Counted from the first letter of the stretch, positions 1 to 10,346 are shown. The stretch: DNA of 64,000 bases from Pseudidiomarina donghaiensis (GCF_900116895.1 NZ_FPCF01000001.1:744001-808000), one strand, 5' to 3'. Notes: a model not told the origin generated them from the letters alone. Numbers and translations: made by a program.

Positions 1-489
1 GGTAAGGGCTTAATTGAAAGTGCATTAAAGGCTCGGCGCCGGCAGCCTATGTTACTGATTGACCTTGCGGTGCCGCGTGATATTGAAGAGCAAGTGAACG
101 ATCTTAACGATGCGTTTTTATATACCGTTGATGACTTGCAAGGCATTATCACTGAGAATTTGCGCAACCGCGAAGAGGCGGCTGCCGAAGCGAAAGTGAT
201 TATACGCGAACATAGTGATGCGTTTACCGCTTGGATGCGACAGCTTGATCACGTGGATATTTTGCGTGATTTTCGGCAAGCAAATCAGCGCATGGCTGAA
301 GAGCAATTGGCGCGAGCACGGACGCAACTGCAAGCGGGCAAGAACCCTGAAGATGTGGTGCAAGAGTTGACACAACGCTTAACCAAACAGTTTTTACATC
401 AGCCCACGCGTATGATGCGCGATGCTGGCGCCGCCGGTGATTTTGCCACCTTAGCGGTATTTCAACGATTAATAGCAGATGACGAGTAA
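1..489 (+). CDS. hemA: Glutamyl-tRNA reductase, C-terminal part (5' truncated by window edge)
   Basis: Reads in frame from base 1 to a TAA at 487-489, giving about 162 residues; the start lies outside the window. HemA reduces glutamyl-tRNA to glutamate-1-semialdehyde, the first step of C5 tetrapyrrole synthesis in the cytoplasm. The visible part begins in the NADPH-binding domain (GKGLIESALKARR, then DLAVPRDIE, a typical HemA block) and continues through the long helical dimerisation domain with the usual HemA end. prfA follows after 12 nt, the common gammaproteobacterial hemA-prfA-prmC order. The identification rests on both the motif and this order. Confidence 0.95.
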   Translation, partial: GKGLIESALKARRRQPMLLIDLAVPRDIEEQVNDLNDAFLYTVDDLQGIITENLRNREEAAAEAKVIIREHSDAFTAWMRQLDHVDILRDFRQANQRMAEEQLARARTQLQAGKNPEDVVQELTQRLTKQFLHQPTRMMRDAGAAGDFATLAVFQRLIADDE

Positions 490-501
490 GGTCCTCACCG
501 C

Positions 502-1593
502 ATGATGAATCCTTCGATTATTCGAAAACTAGAAGCTTTATTAGAACGTTACGAAGAAGTGCAACACTTATTGAGTGACCCAGGCGTGATTGGCGATCAG
601 GATAAATTCCGAGCATTATCGCGCGAGTACTCGCAGCTTGAAGAACTGGTGAAATGTTTCACGAGTTATCAACAAGCCCAAGCCGACGAAGCTGCAGCTA
701 AAGAAATGATGCAGGAAGACGACGCCGAAATGCGCGAAATGGCACAGGTTGAATTAGACGATGCCATAGCCAAGCAAGAGCAGCTTGAACAAGAACTGCA
801 AATTTTATTACTACCAAAAGACCCGAACGACGACCGTGCTTGTTATTTAGAAATTCGCGCAGGCGCTGGCGGCGATGAAGCAGCTATTTTTGCCGGTGAC
901 TTATTCCGTATGTACAGCCGCTATGGCGAGCAGCACGGTTGGAAAGTCAGCATTGTTAGTTGTAACGAAGGCGAACATGGCGGTTATAAAGAAGTGATTG
1001 CGTATGTGTCTGGCGATGGCGCTTATGGTCGTTTGAAGTTTGAGTCGGGTGGGCACCGCGTGCAGCGGGTTCCTGAAACTGAATCACAAGGGCGCGTGCA
1101 TACATCGGCGTGTACCGTCGCAGTCTTGCCTGAAGTGCCAGAAGCGGAAGCCATAGAAATTAACCCTGCGGACTTGCGCGTCGATACGTTCCGAGCTTCG
1201 GGAGCGGGTGGTCAGCACGTTAACCGAACCGACTCGGCCATTCGAATTACCCACATTCCTACTGGCTTTGTGGTGGAATGCCAGGATGAACGCTCACAGC
1301 ACAAGAACCGCGCCAAGGCGATGTCGGTATTGCAAGCGCGTATTCAGCAAGCAGAAGACGAAAAACGCCGTTTAGAGGAACAAACGACACGCCGTAGTTT
1401 GGTCGGTAGTGGCGATCGCTCGGAACGTATTCGTACTTATAATTACCCGCAAGGCCGCGTAAGCGATCATCGAATTAATTTAACGCTATATCGTTTAGAC
1501 GAAGTACTTGAGGGCGCTCTTGATTTGATTCTAGACGCGATTGTGCAAGAGCATCAGGCAGACCAATTAGCGGCCTTGTCCGAGCAGCAATGA
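502..1593 (+). CDS. prfA: Peptide chain release factor 1
   Basis: RF1 recognises UAA and UAG in the ribosomal A site and triggers peptidyl-tRNA hydrolysis. The protein has 363 residues, normal for RF1. The GGQ catalytic loop is at about residues 236-238 within [15 protein letters not shown], and the codon-recognition tripeptide is Pro-Glu-Thr at about 191-193, fitting the RF1 PxT pattern. Two ATG codons stand in tandem at 502 and 505; either may be used. The stop overlaps the prmC start by 4 nt, which couples RF1 to the methylase that modifies its GGQ glutamine. Confidence 0.97.
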   Translation: MMNPSIIRKLEALLERYEEVQHLLSDPGVIGDQDKFRALSREYSQLEELVKCFTSYQQAQADEAAAKEMMQEDDAEMREMAQVELDDAIAKQEQLEQELQILLLPKDPNDDRACYLEIRAGAGGDEAAIFAGDLFRMYSRYGEQHGWKVSIVSCNEGEHGGYKEVIAYVSGDGAYGRLKFESGGHRVQRVPETESQGRVHTSACTVAVLPEVPEAEAIEINPADLRVDTFRASGAGGQHVNRTDSAIRITHIPTGFVVECQDERSQHKNRAKAMSVLQARIQQAEDEKRRLEEQTTRRSLVGSGDRSERIRTYNYPQGRVSDHRINLTLYRLDEVLEGALDLILDAIVQEHQADQLAALSEQQ

Positions 1594-2459
1594 TTACATT
1601 TGCTGCCGGGTTAACGATTCAACAAGCGTTAAAGCAAGCAACGGACGCATTGCAAGTTCACAGTGAGTCGGCCAAATTAGATGCCGAAGTATTGTTAGCG
1701 CTCTGTTTGGAGCGTGATCGTACTTATTTAGTGACTTGGCCTGAGCGCTGTTTGACAGCCGCACAAGCAAAGCGCTACCAAGTGCTCATTGAGCAACGGC
1801 TTGCAGGGCACCCGGTAGCTCATCTGCTAGGTGAACGGGAGTTCTGGTCGTTGCCGCTTTATGTCAACAGCAGTACGTTAATACCTCGGCCGGACACGGA
1901 AGTACTCGTTGAGCAGGCGCTTGATTTAACCTTGCCACACAATGCGCAGGTGTTAGATTTAGGCACGGGAACTGGTGCTATTGCATTGGCATTAAAACAT
2001 AGCCGACCCAATTGGCAGCTGACCGCGGTTGATAAAATGGCCGATGCGGTGGCCCTTGCCAAGCGCAATGCCGAACGTTTGCAACTAGCGATTGATGTTC
2101 AACAAAGTGACTGGTTTGCCGAACTTTCGCGGAACAATAAGTATGACCTAGTGGTCTCTAATCCACCTTACATTGATGCTGATGATCCGCATCTACAGCA
2201 AGGCGATGTTCGTTTCGAACCACTTAGTGCTTTGGTTGCAAAAGACCATGGTTTAGGGGACATTCAGCAGATTATTAGCAGCGCGCGTGATTATTTAGCG
2301 GCGCAGGGTTGGTTGCTGATTGAGCACGGTTATCAGCAAGCAGCGGCAGTTCGAGCGTGTTTTTCCGATTGTGGTTATACCCGTATCAACACTGTGCAAG
2401 ACTATGCACAGTTAGACCGAGTGACCTTGGGCCAATGGAGACCTGAGTATGAGCAATGA
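1590..2459 (+). CDS. prmC: Peptide chain release factor N5-glutamine methyltransferase
   Basis: PrmC methylates the GGQ glutamine of RF1 and RF2 using S-adenosylmethionine. The 289-residue protein has a helical N-terminal substrate-binding region, a Rossmann motif I ([15 protein letters not shown]) and the catalytic NPPY motif at about residues 191-194. It starts on an ATG overlapping the prfA stop (ATGA), indicating translational coupling. Its own 3' end overlaps the next gene by 11 nt. Confidence 0.96.
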   Translation: MITFAAGLTIQQALKQATDALQVHSESAKLDAEVLLALCLERDRTYLVTWPERCLTAAQAKRYQVLIEQRLAGHPVAHLLGEREFWSLPLYVNSSTLIPRPDTEVLVEQALDLTLPHNAQVLDLGTGTGAIALALKHSRPNWQLTAVDKMADAVALAKRNAERLQLAIDVQQSDWFAELSRNNKYDLVVSNPPYIDADDPHLQQGDVRFEPLSALVAKDHGLGDIQQIISSARDYLAAQGWLLIEHGYQQAAAVRACFSDCGYTRINTVQDYAQLDRVTLGQWRPEYEQ

Positions 2460-3054
2460 CTTTATCTTTGCGGACGAAGATGAGCACGACGTTGATGCCG
2501 ACTTAACCGAAGAGAACGGTTGGAAGGTATTAATTGTTGATGACGAGCGGGAAGTACACGCGGTAACGCGTTTAGCGTTAATGGATTTGGTGTTTGAAGG
2601 GCGCGGCTTAAAGTTCTTCAGCGCACACTCGCGCGAAGAAGCACAAAAACTCATTGATGAACATGATGATATTGCCATTGTTCTACTTGACGTGGTGATG
2701 GAAACCGATGATGCCGGCCTCAAAGTTGCCCAATACATACGCGAGCAAGCAGATAATCATGCCGCGCGTATTGTGTTACGTACTGGCCAGCCGGGGCAAG
2801 CACCTGAGCGATCGGTTGTTATGAATTACGACATAAACGACTATAAAGCCAAAACCGAATTAACCGCGCAAAAATTATTTACCTGTGTAATGTCGGCTTT
2901 ACGGTCTTATCGGGATATTTTACGCGTTGCAGATGAACGCGATCGTTTGGAACATGAACTCAGTTTTTACCAAAACTGGCTTCGTGAACACCAGCCGCAA
3001 TTACGCCAACAAATAGCTGTTGCTTATCAACGATTAATAGATAATAACGATTAA
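2449..3054 (+). CDS. Stand-alone response-regulator receiver protein (DUF3369-type receiver)
   Basis: A 201-residue protein. The receiver domain occupies roughly residues 25-150, with acidic pocket residues in LIVDDER, the presumed phospho-acceptor Asp in IVLLDVVMETD, and a VLRTGQPGQAPERSV segment characteristic of receivers that usually precede DUF3369 and HD-GYP domains. No such output domain follows: the C-terminus is a short helical tail. It may act by protein-protein contact, or be a remnant of a longer signalling protein. It overlaps prmC by 11 nt and precedes sirB2 by 14 nt, so it is probably co-transcribed with housekeeping genes. No histidine kinase is adjacent. The specific function is unknown. 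Confidence 0.8.
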   Translation: MSNDFIFADEDEHDVDADLTEENGWKVLIVDDEREVHAVTRLALMDLVFEGRGLKFFSAHSREEAQKLIDEHDDIAIVLLDVVMETDDAGLKVAQYIREQADNHAARIVLRTGQPGQAPERSVVMNYDINDYKAKTELTAQKLFTCVMSALRSYRDILRVADERDRLEHELSFYQNWLREHQPQLRQQIAVAYQRLIDNND

Positions 3055-3068
3055 AAAGGAACGAATTA

Positions 3069-3440
3069 ATGTCATTTATAGCTCTAAAACACATGCACGT
3101 CACTTTTGTAGCGGTAAGTGTGGTATTATTCATGCTTCGTTTTTTCTGGCTAAGCATTGGTGCTGGCATCGCTCGGCAAAAATGGGTGAAAATTGTTCCC
3201 CATATTATTGATACTGCGTTGCTATTAACCATTGTTGGCATGCTAATTCATTGGCAAATGTGGCCATGGGAAACACCGTGGTTAGCCAATAAAGTGATTG
3301 GCTTAGTCGGCTATATTTTATTTGGTTTAGTTGCCATGAAAGCAACGACGAGCTGGTTGCGTTATGTTGGGTTTATTGGGGCGTTAAGCTGGATTATGTT
3401 TTTGCTTCATATTGCCTTCAGCAAACAAGCTTTGATTTAA
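3069..3440 (+). CDS. SirB2 family membrane protein
   Basis: A 123-residue hydrophobic protein with about four transmembrane segments, matching the SirB2 (YchQ) family in length and in its position between prmC and a SirB1 protein. The GAAAAGGAAC ribosome-binding region lies just before the ATG. The biochemical role of SirB2 is not established. It is followed by a repeat element (3449-3531) separating it from sirB1. Confidence 0.82.
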   Translation: MSFIALKHMHVTFVAVSVVLFMLRFFWLSIGAGIARQKWVKIVPHIIDTALLLTIVGMLIHWQMWPWETPWLANKVIGLVGYILFGLVAMKATTSWLRYVGFIGALSWIMFLLHIAFSKQALI

Positions 3441-3448
3441 AAACAAAA

Positions 3449-3531
3449 GCGATATTAGCTATTAGATATCGGATATTAGATAAACCCAGCCTGTTTAGGG
3501 CTAATATCTAATATCCAATAGCTGCTATCGC
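3449..3531. repeat. Dispersed palindromic repeat, copy A (full)
   Basis: An AT-rich imperfect inverted repeat between sirB2 and sirB1. The left arm begins GCGATATTAGCTATTAGAT (3449 onward) and the right arm (3501-3531) reads back as GCGATAGCAGCTATTGGAT; a roughly 20-nt loop separates them. The same sequence recurs at 22317-22398 (full) and 60636-60669 (one arm). No ORF is present, so it resembles a MITE or REP-like intergenic element. It can fold into a long hairpin in RNA from either strand. Confidence 0.85.
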
Positions 3532-3550
3532 ATTAGCACTTTAAGGGTTT

Positions 3551-4354
3551 ATGCGCTTTTCATATTTAGAACATGTTGCTCACGAAATTCTGCCAACTAT
3601 TGAAATAGTTTGGGAGATTAGCCGTACCTTTCATAGCGATAGCGACAGCTATGTGAGCGATTATTATCAGCTAATTCGTGATATGGCCGAGCGCCATACC
3701 GGCGAAGATGGTTTAGAAAAGCTGCAGGCAATTATTCAAGACTTTTACTTTGAGCTTGGATTTAGTGACGCGCCCGAGCCTATTGTTGGCGCGCAGCGCA
3801 TTCTGCTTGACCGTGTTATTAGTTATCGCACGGGGTTGCCGGTTAGTTTGGCCTTGTTGTTACAAGAAGCGGCGGCTTACGCGGGTGTGCAAACCGAGTT
3901 GGTAGACTTTCCGGGCTATCCGTTATTGCGTTTTGATCACGAGCAGCAAAGTTACTTTGTTGACCCATTGCACGGTGAACTGCTTGAAGGTAAGCAGGTG
4001 CAAGAGCGTTTTGAGGATGTGACCGACGATGCAATTGATTTTAGTTGGGACATGTTTGAAGCGGCCGACCAAAAAACAATACTGCAACGCTACTTAACTG
4101 AGCTGAAACACGCGATGATTCACGACCGCACATTTGCCAATGCGTTAACCGTTGTGCATATGCTGTTGGCGATTACGCCCGATGACCCATATGAGATTCG
4201 CGACCGTGGTTACGTGCTGGAAGAGCTTGATTGCCAGCAAGCGGCAGTTGACGACTACCAGTATTTTGTCGAACAATGTCCTGATGACCCAAGCGCCCAA
4301 ATGTTGCGCTTACAACTTGAAACGTGGGCGGCCCCCCAGCACGTCCTTCATTAA
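3551..4354 (+). CDS. SirB1 family protein (transglutaminase-like and TPR region)
   Basis: A 267-residue soluble protein of the SirB1/YchA family. The N-terminal two thirds form the transglutaminase-like core (ILLDRVISYRTGLPVSLALLLQ, then YPLLRFD and YFVDPLHG), and the C-terminal third is TPR-like helical (DPYEIRDRGYVLEELDCQQAAVDDYQYFVEQ, residues about 215-245). Gene order with sirB2 and kdsA supports the assignment. Family members are conserved beside kdsA, but their biochemical role is not settled. Confidence 0.85.
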   Translation: MRFSYLEHVAHEILPTIEIVWEISRTFHSDSDSYVSDYYQLIRDMAERHTGEDGLEKLQAIIQDFYFELGFSDAPEPIVGAQRILLDRVISYRTGLPVSLALLLQEAAAYAGVQTELVDFPGYPLLRFDHEQQSYFVDPLHGELLEGKQVQERFEDVTDDAIDFSWDMFEAADQKTILQRYLTELKHAMIHDRTFANALTVVHMLLAITPDDPYEIRDRGYVLEELDCQQAAVDDYQYFVEQCPDDPSAQMLRLQLETWAAPQHVLH

Positions 4355-4377
4355 AAATTAAAAAAAGAGGGGTTTCT

Positions 4378-5628
4378 GTGGACAACACTGCATTGATTAC
4401 CAATGACGGTATTATTTTTGGTTTACTAGCCGTTATTCTCGGTCTTATCTTCTACACACAAGCAAGCGCTAATTCATTTTGGCAGAAATTTTATAAATGG
4501 GTTCCGGCGTTACTTCTTTGTTATTTTATTCCTTCATTATTAAACACGTTTGGCATTGTTGATGGCGCCAATACCGGTATTTATCCGTTGGTTATGGATT
4601 ATTTGCTGCCGGCGTGTTTGGTGCTGCTGACATTAAGTTTAGATTTAAAAGCCATTATTCGCTTGGGCCCTAAACTACTTATTTTATTCTTAACGGGTAC
4701 TGTCGGTATTGTGATTGGTGGGCCAATTGCATTACTTTTGGTGAGTGTTATTTTTCCTGAAATGCTTGGTGGTGCGGGCCCAGATGCAGTCTGGCGCGGT
4801 ATGACAACCATTGCCGGCAGCTGGATTGGCGGTGGTGCGAACCAAGCCGCTATGAAAGAAGTCTACGAAGTTGGTGGTGAGATTTTCTCGGCCATGGTCA
4901 CCGTGGATATTATCGTCGCCAACTTATGGATGGCGGTACTGCTTTATATGGCTGCTAATAATAAGGCCATTGATAAGCGCATTGGCGCTGACACCAGTGC
5001 CATTGAAGCTATTAAGCAACGTATGGAGCAGTACGAAGCAGAGCACCGCCGTGAGTCAAAGCTGCCAGATCTTATGTTCATTATTGCGGTGGCGTTTGGC
5101 GTTACAGGCCTAGCGCACTGGGGTGCGGATGTAATTGCCCCGTTTATTGGTGATCATGTACCGGTATTAAAAGACTTTAGCCTAGACAAGAAATTCTTCT
5201 GGTTAATTGTTATTGCGACCACCGTCGGTGTGGCCTTGTCGTTTACTCGCGTGCGCTCGCTTGAAGGTGTTGGCGCGTCAAAATACGGTTCTATGTTTGT
5301 CTATATTTTGGTGGCGACCATTGGTTTGCATATGGATGTCACCGCCATCGTTGATGTGCCGAAGTACTTTTTAATTGGCGCAATATGGATGATTATTCAT
5401 GCGAGCTTAATGCTTATAGTTGCGCGTTTGCTCAAGGCCCCTGTGTTTTATATGGCTGTTGGCAGCCAAGCCAACGTGGGCGGAGCAGCTTCAGCACCGG
5501 TCGTGGCCTCGGCCTTTCACCCGTCGCTGGCGCCAGTGGGTGTACTGTTAGCAGTATTCGGTTATGCATTAGGTACATACATGGCCTATATTTGTGGCCA
5601 GATCTTGCGCGTTATTGCTGCCGGCTAA
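4378..5628 (+). CDS. DUF819 family integral membrane protein
   Basis: About 416 residues when started at the GTG at 4378, which sits a normal distance after the purine-rich AAAAAAGAGGGG at 4361-4372. An upstream in-frame ATG at 4324 would run inside sirB1 and add a non-hydrophobic stretch, so it is unlikely. Around ten hydrophobic segments are visible, with Gly-rich turns such as AGSWIGGGANQAAMKE and VGSQANVGGAASAPVVA, typical of DUF819 (YjcL-like) proteins. These look like transporters, but the substrate is unknown. The gene is inserted between sirB1 and kdsA, which are close neighbours in many relatives. Confidence 0.85.
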   Translation: MDNTALITNDGIIFGLLAVILGLIFYTQASANSFWQKFYKWVPALLLCYFIPSLLNTFGIVDGANTGIYPLVMDYLLPACLVLLTLSLDLKAIIRLGPKLLILFLTGTVGIVIGGPIALLLVSVIFPEMLGGAGPDAVWRGMTTIAGSWIGGGANQAAMKEVYEVGGEIFSAMVTVDIIVANLWMAVLLYMAANNKAIDKRIGADTSAIEAIKQRMEQYEAEHRRESKLPDLMFIIAVAFGVTGLAHWGADVIAPFIGDHVPVLKDFSLDKKFFWLIVIATTVGVALSFTRVRSLEGVGASKYGSMFVYILVATIGLHMDVTAIVDVPKYFLIGAIWMIIHASLMLIVARLLKAPVFYMAVGSQANVGGAASAPVVASAFHPSLAPVGVLLAVFGYALGTYMAYICGQILRVIAAG

Positions 5629-5663
5629 AGGCCGCAAAATAATGGCCGCAAGTTAACGGTTAA

Positions 5664-6527
<864 letters not shown>

Positions 6528-6557
6528 TAGAAGCTAGACAGCTACGCGGCAGCAGCG

Positions 6558-7199
6558 TTAAGGTTTTCGCACTAGATATATCGTGTGAACCTTAGTGTTG
6601 CTGTCGGATGTCATCATGCTCTGATAGTCTTCGTTATACCATCCTGACTGAACGATCTGGCTGTGAAACTTGCTCATAAAATCAATGGGTGTGTTTGAAT
6701 TACCAAACTCAATTTCACACACTGTCGTACGGCACTCAATATTGTTTAAATTTGCTGACTGTAAGTTTTCATTGCTGTCATAAATCAGTCTTAAATTTTC
6801 TTCCATCGCATATGCCCAGTCCTGATCTGTCGGTTCGGTTTGCATGCGCTGCTTAACGTCTTCCATGTTGAGCATATTGCGTAACATTTCAGCAATTTTC
6901 TCGTCTTCAGCGCTTGAGCCCGTAGCTGGAGATACTGGCACAAAGGTTTCTTGCTCGACACGGGTTGTTGTGGCTTGCGTTTCAAGGTCTTCGCTCGTTG
7001 CAGTCGTCTGAGACGACTGGCTTAAACTATATTCGTTAACGTCATTGACGTTTTTGGCTACTACAGTTGCCGGAGTTTTAGTTGTTTTGACAACTTCAAT
7101 TTCTTTCGTGACCAAAGGTTGCGACGTTGGTTGCTGCCACAAGAAATAACTTAAAACCGCAATAATGCTTAAGTAAATGACATGAATCCATTTTGACAT
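6558..7199 (-). CDS. Hypothetical membrane-anchored protein
   Basis: A 213-residue protein I do not recognise. Residues about 5-22 form one hydrophobic segment (WIHVIYLSIIAVLSYFLW), which would be a signal anchor. A long Thr/Ser/Glu-rich linker follows to about residue 95. The C-terminal domain has a Cys pair in NIECRTTVCEIEF, a pattern seen in several exported proteins where the two cysteines could form a disulfide, so a periplasmic location is likely. It stands alone between kdsA and a TetR gene, transcribed divergently from the latter. Confidence 0.65.
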   Translation of the reverse strand: MSKWIHVIYLSIIAVLSYFLWQQPTSQPLVTKEIEVVKTTKTPATVVAKNVNDVNEYSLSQSSQTTATSEDLETQATTTRVEQETFVPVSPATGSSAEDEKIAEMLRNMLNMEDVKQRMQTEPTDQDWAYAMEENLRLIYDSNENLQSANLNNIECRTTVCEIEFGNSNTPIDFMSKFHSQIVQSGWYNEDYQSMMTSDSNTKVHTIYLVRKP

Positions 7200-7262
7200 G
7201 TTGAGTATTCCTTTTATGTGCCTATTTAGATGCTTGCGCTAGCGGTCAATCTGCTTTAAATT

Positions 7263-7287
7263 AAAACGCATGTTTAAAATATGCGTT
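7263..7287. promoter_or_regulatory. Palindromic operator candidate upstream of the TetR-fadE pair
   Basis: The sequence contains AAAC-GCAT-GTTT (7264-7275), which fits the AAAC-N2-4-GTTT pattern reported for PsrA operators. An overlapping inverted repeat, AACGCAT (7265-7271) with ATGCGTT (7281-7287), shares it. The site lies about 40 nt before the chosen start of the TetR gene, where autorepression would be expected. The assignment to PsrA-like binding is inferred from motif and position only. Confidence 0.5.
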
Positions 7288-7322
7288 CTAAACGCGCGCA
7301 TCCAAAAATAGGGCGCTTTTGT

Positions 7323-7955
7323 ATGGCGAAGCGAGAAACCACGAAAGATAAAATTCTTAATGCTGCAGAAGCTTTATTTGCTGAGCATGGCTTTGAGCAA
7401 ACCTCGCTAAGGCAAATTACTGCTGAAGCGGACGTTAATCTTGCGTCTGTAAATTACCACTTTGGCTCAAAAAAGGCGTTAATTCAAGCGGTCATGGCCC
7501 GTTATCTTGAAGTACTGATGCCAGCGCTAAACGCTGAGTTTGACCAACTTGAACCGCAAGCACAATTTACCACGCGTGACGTATTTGACTGTTTTCGCGA
7601 GCCACTTAATGCGCTGAAGAAAGTGCGCAAGGGTGGGCCAACTATCTTTTTAAGCTTGCTGGGTTTTGCGTATGCCGATATTCAGGGGCACCTACGTCGC
7701 TACACCATGGAGCATTTTGGCGAAGTAATGCACCGCTTACTTGCTTTGTTACACGTGGCGAATCCAAATTTGAGCCCGGCAGACATGTTTTGGCGCTTGC
7801 ACTTTGTGTTAGGGGCTTCGGTATTTGCGCAAGTGTCAGGGCCGGCGTTGCGAGAAATTGCCGCCGCCGACTTTGGTGAGTCTATTGCGGCCGACCAAGT
7901 TGTCGACCGCTTAATTCCGTTTTTGGCCGGTGGTGTCGATGCACCCACGGCATAA
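7323..7955 (+). CDS. TetR family regulator, PsrA-like
   Basis: About 210 residues from the ATG at 7323; an upstream in-frame ATG at 7281 would add 14 basic residues and lies inside the palindromic operator candidate. The N-terminal helix-turn-helix (ILNAAEALFAEHGFEQTSL, then ADVNLASVNYHFGSKKALI) closely resembles PsrA, the fatty-acid-responsive repressor of beta-oxidation genes in Pseudomonas. The C-terminal domain would bind an acyl ligand. It lies 42 nt upstream of fadE on the same strand, which supports control of fatty-acid degradation. Confidence 0.8.
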   Translation: MAKRETTKDKILNAAEALFAEHGFEQTSLRQITAEADVNLASVNYHFGSKKALIQAVMARYLEVLMPALNAEFDQLEPQAQFTTRDVFDCFREPLNALKKVRKGGPTIFLSLLGFAYADIQGHLRRYTMEHFGEVMHRLLALLHVANPNLSPADMFWRLHFVLGASVFAQVSGPALREIAAADFGESIAADQVVDRLIPFLAGGVDAPTA

Positions 7956-7997
7956 TCAGCTATGCTTAACGTAGCTTAATTTGATAGGTGTAATAGC

Positions 7998-10295
7998 ATG
8001 GAAATTTTAATTCTCTTAGTGGTTGTAGTGGTGCTGTTATTTGCGGTGCCGGATATTCGCAAGAGCTTGATTTCACGCCCTGCGTTTGCGTTTTTCAAGC
8101 GCGTGTTACCGCCGCTGTCGCCAACAGAGCGCGAAGCAATGCAAGCGGGTGATACCTGGTGGGATGCTGACTTGTTTAGTGGCCGACCTGATTGGCACAA
8201 GTTTCATCAAACCAAAGCGCCGCAGTTTACCGAAGCAGAGCAAGCTTTTATTGATAACCAGCTAGAAACGCTATTGGGTATGTTGGACGACTTTAAAATC
8301 GTCCAAAAAGATGTCGACTTGCCGAAGAAAGTTTGGGATTACATTCGCAAAGAGAAATTCTTTGCCATGATTATTGGTAAAGAATTTGGTGGTCTTGATT
8401 TTTCGCCAGCGGCGAACTCACACATTGTGTCACGCATTGCAACGCGTTCCATTAGCGCTGCAGTGTCGGTTATGGTGCCGAACTCATTGGGTCCAGGCGA
8501 ATTGCTCACGCACTATGGTACCGATGAACAGAAGAACTATTGGTTGCCGCGTTTAGCTGACGGTACCGATATTCCGTGCTTCGCGCTAACAGGACCGGAA
8601 GCAGGCTCAGACGCTGGCGCAATTCCAGACACTGGCGTGGTGTGCAAGGGTGAATTTGAAGGCAAAGAAGTGGTTGGTATTCGCCTGAATTGGAGCAAGC
8701 GCTATATTACCTTGGCGCCAGTAGCCACAGTGCTTGGTTTGGCATTTAAAATGTACGATCCAGACGGTTTGCTTGGTGATCAGAAAGATATCGGCATTAC
8801 CTGTGCCTTAATTCCAACAAACCACGAAGCGGTTGAAATAGGCGAACGTCATTATCCGCTCAATCAAGCGTTTATGAACGGTACCACGTACGGCAAAGAC
8901 GTCTTTATTCCGTTGGATTGGATTATTGGCGGCCAAGATTATGCTGGCAAAGGTTGGCGCATGCTTATGGAGTGTTTGTCAGCAGGGCGTGGTATTAGTT
9001 TGCCGGCGTTAGCAGCTGCAACAGGTCATGTGACTGAACGTATGACCGGCGCCTATGCTTATGTGCGTCAGCAGTTTGGTATGCCAATTGGTTTGTTTGA
9101 AGGGGTTCAGGCTGCCATGGGTAAAATTGGCGGCACCAACTATACCTTGGAGTCGATGCGCCGTTTAACGGTAACCGCTTTGTGCGAAGGCAAAAGCCCC
9201 TCGGTTATTACTGCGATGACCAAATACCACATGACAGAAATGGGGCGCCAAGTTATGGAAGCCGCCATGGACGTGCACGCAGGTAAAGGTATTCAATTGG
9301 GGCCACGCAACTATTTAGGCCACGGTTACATGGCTACACCGGTTTCAATTACCGTTGAAGGTGCGAATATTCTCACCCGCAACTTAATGATTTTTGGTCA
9401 GGGCGCTACACGCTGTCATCCATACGTATTAGCGGAAATGGAAGCGGCGTCAAACCCAGACGAAGAACAAGGGTTGAAGCAGTTTGATAGCTTGTTGTTG
9501 AAGCATATTGGCTTTGCTGCGGGTAACTTCTTTGGCAGCTTATTCATGGGCTTAACCGGGGCGCGCTTTAATGCCAGCCCGATGAGCGGCCCAACGGCGC
9601 GTTATTATCAGCAGTTAACCCGTATGAGCCGCGCTTTGGCGTTAACGGCAGATATGGCGATGTTGGTCATGGGCGGTGACTTAAAGCGCCGCGAAATGCT
9701 TTCAGCACGGTTAGGTGATGTGTTAAGCCATTTGTATATGGCCTCTGCAGTACTCAAGCGCTACGAAGACGATGGCCGCCAAACCGGTGACTTGCCGTTT
9801 GTGGAGTACGCCATGAGCCATCATTTGTATGAAATTGGCCAAGCGTTTAAAGGGTTTTTCGCGAACTTCCCGAATCGCTTTATTGGCTGGACGTTGCGGT
9901 TAGCTATTTTTCCTCTGGGATTACATTATGCCAAACCGTCAGACGACAACCTGCAGGTTATTGCGAAGAGCATGATGGAGCCAGGCTTAACCCGTGATCG
10001 TCATACTTTCTTGTGTTTCTGGAAAGACGACCCGAAAGATATGACCGGCCATATGGAACTTGCGTTCTTGGCCATGCGTGAACACGCAGATATTTATAAA
10101 CGTATTCGCAAAGCCGTTAAGCGCGGTGATATTGCTGAAGACCTAAGCGGTGATGACCTAGTGAAAGCGGCGCGTAAAGCTGAAGTGATTAGCGCGGACG
10201 AAGCCAAAGCGTTTAAGAAAACGGAGCAGCTGCGCATGACTGCTATTGGTGTTGATCAATTTGCGCCAGGTGTTATTGAAGGGCGTAAGTTCTAA
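7998..10295 (+). CDS. fadE: Acyl-CoA dehydrogenase (FadE type)
   Basis: FadE carries out the first, FAD-dependent step of beta-oxidation, turning acyl-CoA into trans-2-enoyl-CoA. The 765-residue protein is of the large FadE class, with an N-terminal hydrophobic segment (about residues 3-15), a central acyl-CoA dehydrogenase core (FALTGPEAGSDAGAIPDTG; GYMATPVSITVEGANILTRN with the catalytic-region Glu) and the FadE-specific C-terminal domain. AGGTG at 7984-7988 precedes the ATG. It is probably co-transcribed with the TetR gene, and a terminator follows at 10312. Confidence 0.95.
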   Translation: MEILILLVVVVVLLFAVPDIRKSLISRPAFAFFKRVLPPLSPTEREAMQAGDTWWDADLFSGRPDWHKFHQTKAPQFTEAEQAFIDNQLETLLGMLDDFKIVQKDVDLPKKVWDYIRKEKFFAMIIGKEFGGLDFSPAANSHIVSRIATRSISAAVSVMVPNSLGPGELLTHYGTDEQKNYWLPRLADGTDIPCFALTGPEAGSDAGAIPDTGVVCKGEFEGKEVVGIRLNWSKRYITLAPVATVLGLAFKMYDPDGLLGDQKDIGITCALIPTNHEAVEIGERHYPLNQAFMNGTTYGKDVFIPLDWIIGGQDYAGKGWRMLMECLSAGRGISLPALAAATGHVTERMTGAYAYVRQQFGMPIGLFEGVQAAMGKIGGTNYTLESMRRLTVTALCEGKSPSVITAMTKYHMTEMGRQVMEAAMDVHAGKGIQLGPRNYLGHGYMATPVSITVEGANILTRNLMIFGQGATRCHPYVLAEMEAASNPDEEQGLKQFDSLLLKHIGFAAGNFFGSLFMGLTGARFNASPMSGPTARYYQQLTRMSRALALTADMAMLVMGGDLKRREMLSARLGDVLSHLYMASAVLKRYEDDGRQTGDLPFVEYAMSHHLYEIGQAFKGFFANFPNRFIGWTLRLAIFPLGLHYAKPSDDNLQVIAKSMMEPGLTRDRHTFLCFWKDDPKDMTGHMELAFLAMREHADIYKRIRKAVKRGDIAEDLSGDDLVKAARKAEVISADEAKAFKKTEQLRMTAIGVDQFAPGVIEGRKF

Positions 10296-10311
10296 ACATC
10301 TAACGCTGAAC

Positions 10312-10346
10312 AAAAAAAGGGCTTACCTAGTGTAAGCCCTTTTTTT
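10312..10346. terminator. Bidirectional rho-independent terminator between fadE and ettA
   Basis: A perfect 8-bp stem GGGCTTAC / GTAAGCCC with a 5-nt loop, flanked by a run of seven A on the left and seven T on the right. It can terminate both the forward fadE transcript and the reverse ettA transcript. Confidence 0.93.

Noticed and set aside
4324-4377. Longer start for the DUF819 protein inside sirB1
   Set aside because: The GTG at 4378 has a proper ribosome-binding site, and the extra upstream residues are encoded by sirB1 sequence in another frame.
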